Source: Paraurantiacibacter namhicola
Lineage (GTDB): Bacteria; Pseudomonadota; Alphaproteobacteria; Sphingomonadales; Sphingomonadaceae
NCBI RefSeq assembly: GCF_001687545.1
Contig: NZ_CP016545.1
Span: 620,001-684,000 of the forward strand
Length of the DNA stretch: 64,000 nt
Direction of reading: 5' to 3'
Shown here: positions 56,302 to 64,000 of the stretch, one piece after another
Numbering within the stretch: the first letter of the stretch is position 1
Layout of the letters: each line of letters starts with the position of its first letter
Made by a program: the position numbers and the translations under genes
The notes under the pieces: generated by a model
Seen by the model: the letters and a program-made list of their open reading frames with translations, nothing else
The model's database searches: none
Told to the model about the DNA's origin: nothing

Positions 56302-56400
56302 GAAAAATCCCGGCCAGCGGGGGGCTGACCGGGATACAATCGGGGGGATTGGGGAACCGGGCGACGATTGGGAGAGGGGGAGGAGGTCGCCGCCCGGCTA
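56302..56400 (-). ncRNA. Candidate small RNA with CCUCCUCCC-containing loop and C-rich hairpins
   Basis: The 315-base gap between sdaA and guaA contains, on the minus strand, three successive hairpins. First: 56357-56397, a 9-bp stem with a bulge whose large loop carries CCTCCTCCCCC (complement of 56378-56386 and neighbours). Second: 5 bp with a CCCCC loop (56337-56351). Third: a 12-bp terminator stem (56307-56318 with 56324-56335) with a CCCCC loop and TTTTT. No minus-strand gene feeds into this terminator, which argues for an independent transcript. The CCUCCUCCC motif is known from CcsR small RNAs of Rhodobacter. The 5' end is approximate. The rest of the gap shows nothing else. Confidence 0.55.
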
Positions 56401-56560
56401 TGCCAACCATTTAGTCTTGCGCTTCTTGCAACACCATCGCAAAGACTGCACCACGTGTTGAGTAAAACGCAACGGTCTCGCGCCGGCATTTGCGAGCGGC
56501 TTGGGGATGTCCGCACGCCGCCCGCTTGTCGCATCCGCGCCGCCATCCTATCGCCCGCTG

Positions 56561-58135
56561 ATGGACCAAGATCATCTCCCCGATTCCATCCTCATCGTCG
56601 ATTTCGGCAGCCAGGTGACGCAGCTGATCGCGCGCCGCGTGCGCGAGGCGGGCGTCTATTCCGAAATCGCCCCTTACTCGAAAGCTGTGGAGGCATTCGA
56701 GCGGATGAATCCCAAGGGCATCATCCTGTCCGGCGGCCCCGCCAGCGTGAATGACGAGGACCCGCCGCTGGCGCCCGAAGCCTTTTACGAGGCCGGCCTG
56801 CCGATCCTGGGCATCTGCTATGGCCAGCAGGTGATGACGCACCAGCTGGGCGGCAAGGTGCTGAGCCACGACATGGGCGAGTTCGGCCGCGCCTTCGTGG
56901 AAGTGAAGAGCGACTGCACCCTGTTCGACGGCATGTGGCAGGTGGGCGAGAAGCACCAGGTGTGGATGAGCCACGGCGACAAGGTGGTGGAGCTGGCCGA
57001 TGGCTTCACGCCGGTCGGCACCAGCGACGGCGCGCCTTTCGCGGTTACCTGTAACGAGGCGAAGCGCTTCTACGGCATCCAGTTCCACCCCGAAGTGGTC
57101 CACACGCCTGATGGCGCGAAACTGATCGCCAATTTCGTGCGCCATGTCTGCGGCCTCGCGGGCGACTGGACCATGGCCGAATATCGCGAGACCAAGGTCG
57201 CCGAGATCCGCGAGCAGGTGGGCGTTGGGGAGCATGGGGGCAAGGTTATCTGCGGCCTGTCCGGCGGGGTCGACAGCTCCGTCGCTGCCATCCTGATCCA
57301 CGAGGCGATCGGCGACCAGCTGACCTGCGTCTTCGTCGATCACGGCCTCCTGCGCATGAACGAGCGCGAACAGGTAGAGACGCTGTTCCGCGACCATTAC
57401 AACATCCCGCTCGTGGTGGTGGACGCGGAGGAACGCTTCATGGCGGGGCTCGCTGGCGTCACCGACCCGGAAAAGAAGCGCAAGTTCATCGGCGGCGAAT
57501 TCATCGCCGTGTTCGAGGAAGAGGCGAAGAAGCTGGGCGGGGCGGATTTCCTCGCGCAGGGCACGCTCTATCCCGACGTGATCGAATCGGTTTCGTTTAC
57601 GGGCGGCCCGAGTGTCACGATCAAGAGCCACCACAATGTCGGCGGCCTGCCCGAACGCATGAATATGAAGCTGGTCGAGCCCTTGCGCGAGCTGTTCAAG
57701 GACGAAGTGCGCGAGCTGGGCCGCGAGCTCGGCCTCAACGACCAGTTCGTGGGCCGCCACCCCTTCCCCGGCCCCGGCCTAGCCATCCGCATACCGGGCG
57801 AGGTGGACAAGGCGCGCTGCGACATCCTGCGCAAGGCCGACGCGATCTACCTCGAGGAAATCCGTAATGCGGGCCTCTACGACGCGATCTGGCAGGCCTT
57901 TGCCGTGTTGCTGCCGGTCAAGACCGTGGGCGTGATGGGTGACCACCGCACCTACGACAGCGTCTGTGCCTTACGCGCCGTGACCAGCACCGACGGCATG
58001 ACGGCGGACGTCTATCCCTTCGACGCGCAGTTCCTGACCAATGTGGCAACCCGCATCGTGAACGAGGTGAAGGGCATCAACCGCGTGGTCTACGACTACA
58101 CCAGCAAGCCGCCAGGGACGATTGAGTGGGAGTGA
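56561..58135 (+). CDS. guaA: GMP synthase (glutamine-hydrolysing)
   Basis: A 524-residue enzyme converting XMP to GMP, the last step of guanine-nucleotide synthesis. Domains: class I glutamine amidotransferase with nucleophile Cys86 in GICYGQQ and His176/Glu178 in QFHPEV; ATP-pyrophosphatase with P-loop SGGVDSS at 235-241; and the C-terminal dimerisation domain ending PPGTIEWE. The ATG at 56561 begins the conserved sequence; an ATG at 56501 would add 20 residues. guaB is not in the window. Confidence 0.97.
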   Translation: MDQDHLPDSILIVDFGSQVTQLIARRVREAGVYSEIAPYSKAVEAFERMNPKGIILSGGPASVNDEDPPLAPEAFYEAGLPILGICYGQQVMTHQLGGKVLSHDMGEFGRAFVEVKSDCTLFDGMWQVGEKHQVWMSHGDKVVELADGFTPVGTSDGAPFAVTCNEAKRFYGIQFHPEVVHTPDGAKLIANFVRHVCGLAGDWTMAEYRETKVAEIREQVGVGEHGGKVICGLSGGVDSSVAAILIHEAIGDQLTCVFVDHGLLRMNEREQVETLFRDHYNIPLVVVDAEERFMAGLAGVTDPEKKRKFIGGEFIAVFEEEAKKLGGADFLAQGTLYPDVIESVSFTGGPSVTIKSHHNVGGLPERMNMKLVEPLRELFKDEVRELGRELGLNDQFVGRHPFPGPGLAIRIPGEVDKARCDILRKADAIYLEEIRNAGLYDAIWQAFAVLLPVKTVGVMGDHRTYDSVCALRAVTSTDGMTADVYPFDAQFLTNVATRIVNEVKGINRVVYDYTSKPPGTIEWE

Positions 58136-58154
58136 GACGCAGCTCCCCCTCGCG

Positions 58155-59318
58155 TCAGTCTTGCTCGGCGCCCTCCCGCGCGGCGACCAGTTCGGCCCTG
58201 ACGCGGTACACCAGCTCCGACAGAACGCCGTTAGCCTCGGGCGTGACGCGATTGGTCACTGCGTAAATGCCCAGGTCATCCTGCGGGAACAGGATCATGA
58301 CGTTGCGGACATTTGCATAGCCACCATCATGGCGGAAGGTCAGCGAGCCCTGCGGTCGCTCGATCGCCCACCAGGATGAGGCAATTCGGTAATCCCAGGC
58401 AATCTCGTAGAGCGGGACCTGCGAAAGCTGCGCGGCAGGGTTTCGATTGTCGAGTTGGAAGGCCATGTAGCGGACCGTGTCCGGAACCGTTGCTTTCGCC
58501 CCGCCCTCGGCGCCGCCCAGCGGCCATACGAGCCACGGCGGCACCCTCTCGCCGATCGCATTATACCCCGACGCAACCCGCCCTGTGACACGCGGATCGC
58601 GCATATTCAGCGCCGTATCCTCCATCCCGGCGGGTGTGAGGATGAACTGATCAACCAGTTCATCGAGCGATTTCTGGTAAACCCGCTCCAGGATCAGGGC
58701 AGTCAGGTTCGTCCCCAAATTGCTGTAGAGAAACTGCTCTCCGGGTATCGAGGCAAGTTCGAACCCAGCCAGATTGGCGAAGAAAGCCTCTCGCGTCATG
58801 CCGAGCTCGGTCCGCTCGAATGTCCGCCAGTCCAGTCCGGCTGCATCGGCCTGCGAGTCCGTATTTGCGTCTTCTTCGGCGATCGGGTTGTTGCTGGGAA
58901 GGCCGCTGGTGTGGGTCAGGAGATGCCGGATCAGGATCGGATGACCGTCCTTTTCCAGATTTTCGAAACCCGGGCCCAGATATGTCCGAATGTCCTCGTT
59001 CCAGGATAGCTTGCCATCGAGAACGGCCTGCGCCGCAAGCGTGCCGACGAATGTCTTGGTGATCGAGCGTATTTCGAAGATCGTGTCATCGTCGGCAGGA
59101 GCGGCTGCATCGCGATAGAGCGGTCCGCGGTGCACGGTGATTGGCTCTCCGTCGATCGTCACACCTATGCTGACGGCTTCCAATCGGCCGTCGCGGATGA
59201 ATTCGTCCGCGACTGCTCTGACAATCGCCTCATCATCCGGCTGGCTGGGCGCGTGCGTGAAGGCGGGGACGCTCCCCATCATGAACGCCGCGATGAGTAT
59301 GATATTGGCTATGCGCAT
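58155..59318 (-). CDS. Secreted serine hydrolase of the class C beta-lactamase/penicillin-binding family
   Basis: 387 residues from the ATG at 59318, which has a perfect GGAGG site. A signal peptide is followed by the serine-hydrolase fold: SITK at 85-88 (Ser85 nucleophile, Lys88), YSN at 198-200, and HDGG near residue 346 in place of KTG. This triad fits esterases, DD-peptidases and beta-lactamase homologues; sequence alone does not distinguish them. Divergent from a second such gene at 59516. Confidence 0.88.
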   Translation of the reverse strand: MRIANIILIAAFMMGSVPAFTHAPSQPDDEAIVRAVADEFIRDGRLEAVSIGVTIDGEPITVHRGPLYRDAAAPADDDTIFEIRSITKTFVGTLAAQAVLDGKLSWNEDIRTYLGPGFENLEKDGHPILIRHLLTHTSGLPSNNPIAEEDANTDSQADAAGLDWRTFERTELGMTREAFFANLAGFELASIPGEQFLYSNLGTNLTALILERVYQKSLDELVDQFILTPAGMEDTALNMRDPRVTGRVASGYNAIGERVPPWLVWPLGGAEGGAKATVPDTVRYMAFQLDNRNPAAQLSQVPLYEIAWDYRIASSWWAIERPQGSLTFRHDGGYANVRNVMILFPQDDLGIYAVTNRVTPEANGVLSELVYRVRAELVAAREGAEQD

Positions 59319-59452
59319 GGATCCTCCGGTGGCCGCGGTCTTGCGAACAAAGCCCGGCAAAAGAAGGCACCTTCGATCAAGGGGGAATAGCGGCGGTCGG
59401 GGGTCAATGACCTTCCCCATCACGAATACCGCGACCCACCCCCTTCATCGGC

Positions 59453-59503
59453 TGCCGCGCGCTTCCGGTCGATTAATGGGCGAGGCCATGCGGGCGCGCG
59501 GCA
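59453..59503 (+). promoter_or_regulatory. 10-bp inverted repeat upstream of the second serine hydrolase gene
   Basis: TGCCGCGCGC (59453-59462) is repeated as its exact complement at 59494-59503 across 31 bases, immediately before the CAGGGTAA ribosome region of the ATG at 59516. It could fold as a leader stem next to the ribosome site or act as a protein site in the divergent promoter region. Confidence 0.35.
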
Positions 59504-59515
59504 CAGGGTAACGTC

Positions 59516-60466
59516 ATGAAAATCGCTCTCGCCATAACCGCCATTGTCGCTGCTGCCTGTTCGCCCCTCGCGGCCAAGCCCTTTGCTTCCGCCACCCTGC
59601 TGCCCGGCGGCACTGTCGAGAGCGAGGTCCATGGCGACTATGGCAAGGCCGCGCTGTTCGAAGCGGGCTCCATCTCGAAATTCGCCTGCACGCTGGCGGC
59701 CTTGCGGCTGGATGAGCGCGGCGTGCTGGATATCGACCAGCCGCTTGGGCAATTGCTGCCGCGCACTGCCGATACGCCGATTGCGGACATCCCCTTCCGC
59801 CACGTGCTGGCTAGCCGCAGCGGCATCGCCGACGGGCTGATGCCCGCCTTCCAGTCCGATCCGCAGTCCGTGATGGCGACGCCAGACGCGATCACCGCGG
59901 TGCTGCGTTATGCCAGCGGTGAGCCTGCGGCCGAGGCGGGCACGAAATGGTCCTACGACCTCGTCAACTGGATCGTGGTGCAGGCCGTAATCGAGCAGGC
60001 GACACGGCGGCCGGTTGCGGATGTCATCGCCAGCGAAGTCATCGCGCCTGCTGGGATGACGCAGAGCCGCATGTTCATCGGCACAATCGGCGCGGGCGCG
60101 CAGGAGCCGGTCAGCTCGGGCATACCGATCCCAGGCTTCCTGACATGCGCCGGGGGCCTGGCGACCACGCCGCAGGACCTGATTGCGCTCGCCCGCTTCC
60201 CGCACAAGGGCGGGCTTGGCGCGGCCTCCCTCCAGGCACTCACCACGGTGACGACGCCGGACGAAGGCTACACACTGGGCGGTCGCTATGCCGATCCGGA
60301 TGGCGACGGGAAGGCATGGGTCAGCTGGCAGAGCGGCAGCAACGGAGCATACAAGTCGCTGGTGGTGTACGATCCCGCCAGCGACACCGGCTTCGCTGCC
60401 ATGACCGCCAGTGACGATGAAGGCGTGATCCACGCAGCACGTGCGGACTGGCTGAACGCGCGCTAG
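59516..60466 (+). CDS. Secreted serine hydrolase, beta-lactamase-like
   Basis: 316 residues with a signal peptide (MKIALAITAIV...). The nucleophile motif is SISK at 52-55 and the second motif WSYDLVNW, where Tyr is kept but the YxN Asn is shifted. The C-terminal SGSNGAYKS replaces KTG. It is shorter than the divergent 58155 gene and belongs to a different subgroup. Activity is inferred from family only. Confidence 0.85.
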   Translation: MKIALAITAIVAAACSPLAAKPFASATLLPGGTVESEVHGDYGKAALFEAGSISKFACTLAALRLDERGVLDIDQPLGQLLPRTADTPIADIPFRHVLASRSGIADGLMPAFQSDPQSVMATPDAITAVLRYASGEPAAEAGTKWSYDLVNWIVVQAVIEQATRRPVADVIASEVIAPAGMTQSRMFIGTIGAGAQEPVSSGIPIPGFLTCAGGLATTPQDLIALARFPHKGGLGAASLQALTTVTTPDEGYTLGGRYADPDGDGKAWVSWQSGSNGAYKSLVVYDPASDTGFAAMTASDDEGVIHAARADWLNAR

Positions 60467-60510
60467 CGGCGCGGCTTGCGGATGGGAGCACCGCCCTCCA
60501 CATTCTTGCG

Positions 60511-61224
60511 ATGCAACTCCCCCTCGGCCCCGATCCGCGTACGGATGTGCTGCGCCGCCTGCAGGCGCTGCTGGTGCAGCGCTTCGGGCGCATCGAGCGG
60601 GCGGCGGCGGAGTGGCGGCGACCGGAATGGGTGCTGGTGCAGGGCGTCATCGGCGCGCGGACCAAGTCGCCTGTCTCTAATGCCGCGACCGACCGGTTGC
60701 TGAAGCGCTGGGGGAGCTGGGAGGCGGTGGCCGAGGCTCCGCTGGACGAGTTGCAGGGCGAACTGGCGACGCAGACCTATCCCAACATCGCGGCGGAGCG
60801 GCTGAAGGCCTGCCTGACAGAACTGGTGGCGCAGCGAGGCGCAGTGGACCTGTCGCATCTGGCCGAGATGGAAACCGGCGCGGCGATGGATTGGCTGGAA
60901 CGGCTGCCCGGCGTGGGGCGCAAGATTGCCGCCGGCGTGATGAACGCCTCCACGCTGGATCGGCGCGCCATCGTGCTGGACGGGCATCACACGCGCATCC
61001 TCCAGCGCATGGGGCTGGTGCCGCCCAGGGCCGACACCAAGCGCGCCTTCGATGCCATCATGCCCGCCATGCCGGAGGAATGGTCCGGCGCGGAGTATGA
61101 CGAGCACCATTTGCTGATGAAGAAGCTGGGCCAGACCTGGTGCCGCCCCAGCGCACCGCAATGCGGGGATTGCGCGGCGCTCTCGCTATGCAAGACCGGA
61201 ACGGAGCGGGCCGCGGATCGCTGA
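60511..61224 (+). CDS. Endonuclease III-like HhH-GPD DNA glycosylase with iron-sulfur cluster
   Basis: A 237-residue HhH-GPD protein. Helix-hairpin-helix PGVGRKIA with catalytic Lys138, catalytic Asp157 in VLDGHHTR, and a [4Fe-4S] loop of four cysteines (C211, C218, C221, C227). All catalytic marks of endonuclease III are kept, but the N-terminal half diverges from Nth. It lies 6 bases upstream of nth. Base specificity is unknown; it may act on a different oxidised or mismatched base. Confidence 0.9.
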   Translation: MQLPLGPDPRTDVLRRLQALLVQRFGRIERAAAEWRRPEWVLVQGVIGARTKSPVSNAATDRLLKRWGSWEAVAEAPLDELQGELATQTYPNIAAERLKACLTELVAQRGAVDLSHLAEMETGAAMDWLERLPGVGRKIAAGVMNASTLDRRAIVLDGHHTRILQRMGLVPPRADTKRAFDAIMPAMPEEWSGAEYDEHHLLMKKLGQTWCRPSAPQCGDCAALSLCKTGTERAADR

Positions 61225-61230
61225 TCCGTC

Positions 61231-61887
61231 ATGCTGGACGAACCACAGGTCGAGGAAGTCTATCGCCGCCTGGCCGAGGCGATGCCCGGGCGCACGCGCG
61301 GCGCGAAGGGGCCGAAGGGCCAGCCCGATGCCTTCCGCTCCTGCATTTCCTGCATGCTGTCCGCGCAGTCGCTGGACCGGAATACGGCGGCGGCGAGCCG
61401 GGCGCTGTTCAGGCTTGCGACCACTCCCGAAGCGATGCTGGAGCTGGACGACCGCGACATTGCCGCCGCCATCAAACCCTGTGGGCTTTACAACAACAAG
61501 ACGCGATCCATCCGCCGCTTCTGCGAGGCGCTGCTGGCCGAGCATGGCGGCGTGGTGCCGGACACGCGCGAGGGGCTGATGAGCCTGCCAGGCATCGGCC
61601 GCAAATGCGCCGATATCGTGCTCAGCTTCACCTTCGAGCAGGACACGATCGCCGTCGACACCCATGTCCACCGTGTCTGCAATCGCGTCGGACTGACGCA
61701 GGCAAAAACGGCGGAGAAGACAGCCGAGCAGCTGGAGGCCCGCAGCCCGGACTGGGCCATGGCGGACGGGCATTTCTGGCTGATCCAGTTCGGCAAGCGC
61801 ATCTGCACATCGCGCGCGCCCAAGTGCCCGCGCTGCCCCGTGCAGGACCTGTGCGAATATTACGCCGTGACCGCTCAGCGCGAATAG
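61231..61887 (+). CDS. nth: Endonuclease III
   Basis: A 218-residue base-excision glycosylase/AP lyase for oxidised pyrimidines. The HhH motif is LPGIGRKCADIVL with Lys125; Asp143 is in AVDTHVHR; iron-sulfur cysteines are C192, C199, C202 and C208. This is the closer match to housekeeping Nth. It forms a tandem with the diverged copy upstream and overlaps the converging S41 peptidase gene by 13 bases. Confidence 0.94.
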   Translation: MLDEPQVEEVYRRLAEAMPGRTRGAKGPKGQPDAFRSCISCMLSAQSLDRNTAAASRALFRLATTPEAMLELDDRDIAAAIKPCGLYNNKTRSIRRFCEALLAEHGGVVPDTREGLMSLPGIGRKCADIVLSFTFEQDTIAVDTHVHRVCNRVGLTQAKTAEKTAEQLEARSPDWAMADGHFWLIQFGKRICTSRAPKCPRCPVQDLCEYYAVTAQRE

Positions 61888-63899
61888 CTGTAGCGGCTTC
61901 GCAGCAGCCAGGGCTCCTCGGGCTGGAAGCGGACCTGCTTCTCGATGACGATCTCGCTGGCCCCCAGGCGGTAAGTCATTCGGATCAGCGCGGGACGGCC
62001 GGCGTCCTCGCCCATCGCCTGAGTCACGAATTGCAGCGGCTGGACACCCGGCGCACTTCGCGAAGTCAGGGGCATTCCGGCGAAAGATTGCCCGTCCTTG
62101 CCGATCTTCCAGCTGTCGGAGCTGTTGGCGCTGCTCTCGCCCGGATAGGCGATGGCGTAGCGGACGGTGCGCTTGCCCCGGGCCGACAATTCCATGCGGG
62201 TCGGGATGGAGACGAGCTTGCCGGAACCGTAGTCCGTGTAAGTCAGCTCACCTGTCCATCCGGCGCCCATCGCAGGTTCGAATTGCGCCAGAGACAGTGG
62301 GGCGATCTCGCCCTGCGGCGCCGCTTCCGCAGGTGCGGTGCCTGCGGTGAAAGGGATCGCTGCCAGCTGCAAGGCGGCCTCCAGCGCCGGGTCTCCGCCA
62401 GACAGGAAGGCCTGGGCCGTCATCGGCGCGGCAATGTCGGGCGCGACGCCCAGTCCGGTCTCGAAAGCCGGCACATTGTTATACTGGAACAGGACCGGCA
62501 GGCGGGCGGCAATGCCGCTTTCCGGCAGTTTGACCATGAACAAAATGCCCGCCGTCACGCCCTGCGCGCTGCCGCCTGTCGGGCTGCCGATGAAGGTCGC
62601 GCGGTCATTGGCCTTCAGCCCGGCGATCAGATTGGTGCTGGCCGAGGAATTGGCATCGCCGATCAGGACGATCAGCCGTCCGCCGAACGCCAGTTCCTGC
62701 GGCTCTATCTCACGCGTTCCCTCGACCAGCCCGGGCAGCAGGGACAGCGTGCCATCGTCATTTGCCGTGAAGGCGCGCGGATCGGGCTCCAGCGCCTGCG
62801 GCTCCCAACTGGTCAGGTAAGGGCGCAGATCGTCCAGCTCGATCGTCGCCACGCGCACGTCCTTCATGGGCGTGTACGACTCTGCCAGCAGGTAGGACAT
62901 CAGGCCGTAGGTCGCATCGTTCGACCCGCCGCCATTCTTGCGCAGGTCCAGGATCAGCGTGTCCTGCCCGCCTTGCGCCAGTGCCTCGAACACGGGATCG
63001 AGGATGGCTTCCGGATCGGCCGGGTTGCGGTAATTCACGAAGCTGTCGACGGCGAGATAGGCCGTGCGGGCATCGAGTTCTTCGAAGCGGATCGCATCGG
63101 GAAAGTTTGCCGCGCCTTCCTCCGGCGCAGCGAGGGCCAGCCAGCCGTCGTAATCGGTGCGCTGCACGGAGATTTCGCGGACACGCCCGCCTGTGCCCCG
63201 CACTTCCAGCCGTGCCTGCGGCTCATAATCCCACAGCAAGGAGCCGAAATGGTCGAGGCCGCCGCCCTGGTACTCGCGCGACTGCGAAATGGCGCCGCGG
63301 CGCGACCATTCGGTGTAGCCATCGATGGGCAGGTAAGGCGTGATTTCGGCCACCATGGCGGCGATTGGCCGGCCATCGACGGACAGGATCTCGTCGCCGC
63401 GTTGCAGGCCCGTGCCCGGCGCTGCATTTGCCACGAGCGCGCGCCCGTCCAGCCATGTCCAGCGCAGCGGCAGGTAGGGCGGTCTTTCGGCCCTTTGCGC
63501 GGCCAGTGCCTTTGGCAGCTCGGCCTTGGTGTGATCGCACCGGATCAGGGCCAGCGTCCGATTAAGCGCGAGGTAGAAATCGCCCAGGCTCATCCCGCCA
63601 TCGGCGCGGGCCCGGTCTATGATGCTGTCCCACGCGGCATCCATATCGGCTGCGCTGGTATAGCGGGTGTACCCCGGATGGATGCGCGCATAGGCAGAGC
63701 GGGCGATGCCGACATCGCGCGCCACCTGCTCAGCAGTAAGCATGGCTTCCTGCGGCTGCGCATGGGCCGTTGCGGCAAAAGTCGGCGCAGGCGCGGCGCC
63801 AAGGGCCAGCGCGCCGGTTCCCAGGGCCGCAAGAGTGGCAGCGGCAATCCGCGACTTGGTGTAGCTGCGGCCAGGAACAGTGTTCTTCATCATGCGCAT
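61875..63899 (-). CDS. Secreted S41-family serine peptidase (CTP/tricorn-like) with extra C-terminal domain
   Basis: A 674-residue exported protein. Signal peptide to about residue 48, a helical region, a PDZ-like segment around 145-200 (GLQRGDEILSVDGRPI), the S41 core with LDLRKNGGG near 318-325 and the nucleophile motif NSSAST (Ser419), then TGGSAQGV near 441. The usual catalytic Lys of S41A enzymes is not evident there, so it resembles the S41B or a modified class. Residues about 530-674 form a beta-rich domain of no recognised family. GGGAGAG precedes the first ATG at 63899. Confidence 0.86.
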   Translation of the reverse strand: MRMMKNTVPGRSYTKSRIAAATLAALGTGALALGAAPAPTFAATAHAQPQEAMLTAEQVARDVGIARSAYARIHPGYTRYTSAADMDAAWDSIIDRARADGGMSLGDFYLALNRTLALIRCDHTKAELPKALAAQRAERPPYLPLRWTWLDGRALVANAAPGTGLQRGDEILSVDGRPIAAMVAEITPYLPIDGYTEWSRRGAISQSREYQGGGLDHFGSLLWDYEPQARLEVRGTGGRVREISVQRTDYDGWLALAAPEEGAANFPDAIRFEELDARTAYLAVDSFVNYRNPADPEAILDPVFEALAQGGQDTLILDLRKNGGGSNDATYGLMSYLLAESYTPMKDVRVATIELDDLRPYLTSWEPQALEPDPRAFTANDDGTLSLLPGLVEGTREIEPQELAFGGRLIVLIGDANSSASTNLIAGLKANDRATFIGSPTGGSAQGVTAGILFMVKLPESGIAARLPVLFQYNNVPAFETGLGVAPDIAAPMTAQAFLSGGDPALEAALQLAAIPFTAGTAPAEAAPQGEIAPLSLAQFEPAMGAGWTGELTYTDYGSGKLVSIPTRMELSARGKRTVRYAIAYPGESSANSSDSWKIGKDGQSFAGMPLTSRSAPGVQPLQFVTQAMGEDAGRPALIRMTYRLGASEIVIEKQVRFQPEEPWLLRSRYSYSR

Positions 63900-64000
63900 T
63901 CAATCTCTCCCATCGGAATGCCCACGGCATCGGGGAGGCCGGGCAAAGACGCGACGCAAGCCGCATATTGCCGCCGGATTTCAGGAATTGAGACGTGCGC

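Overview
The window reads as chromosomal backbone of a GC-rich alphaproteobacterium, most likely Sphingomonadales and probably Erythrobacteraceae. This placement is inferred from protein flavour: an HWE-type histidine kinase, a fused PabB-PabC, a MidA-like methyltransferase beside lgt, the LiuA/LiuB pair, a two-ACT-domain GlnD, CCUCC-type small-RNA candidates, and many secreted peptidases and small lipoproteins. There is no rRNA, tRNA, CRISPR array, insertion sequence or prophage. Coding density is high, and many neighbouring genes overlap by 4 bases at stop/start junctions.

Layout. 0-9 kb: an M13 peptidase fragment, uppP, a small stress membrane protein, acidic lipoproteins around phhA, recQ, a CPBP protease, a secreted beta-helix protein, a DksA/TraR-like zinc finger and psd. 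9-17 kb (minus strand): two tight operons, xth-ribA-GNAT and pabBC-aspC-rlu-arfB, with lolA and rpmG between them. 17-31 kb: a HerA-like ATPase, a lipoprotein with a folded leader, an M1 aminopeptidase, an EF-hand protein in an operon with a two-component system, aminopeptidase P divergent from oligopeptidase B, a thioesterase and an RhlE-type helicase. 31-48 kb: a low-GC lipoprotein gene, ftsK, a ThiE-like gene, yggS, mreB, glnD, lgt-midA, an HWE kinase, the leucine-catabolic pair liuA-liuB, two domain-of-unknown-function genes and an acyltransferase. 48-64 kb: a large PKD-repeat autotransporter, gyrB, sdaA, guaA, two divergent serine hydrolases, tandem endonuclease III genes and an S41 peptidase.

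Themes. Envelope biogenesis is well represented (UppP, Psd, Lgt, LolA, MreB, an acyltransferase and about six lipoproteins that would use Lgt and LolA). So is peptide turnover (M13, M1, M24, S9, S41 and CPBP peptidases). DNA repair and segregation genes include recQ, xth, two endonuclease III genes, ftsK and gyrB.

I see no complete new defence or biosynthetic system. The most interesting non-coding signals are two candidate minus-strand small RNAs with C-rich hairpin loops (near 11.7 kb and 56.35 kb); the second carries a CCUCCUCCC motif. Others are leader hairpins next to or covering ribosome binding sites, an AT-rich palindrome upstream of the CPBP gene, and non-AUG overlapping starts in the xth-ribA-GNAT operon.
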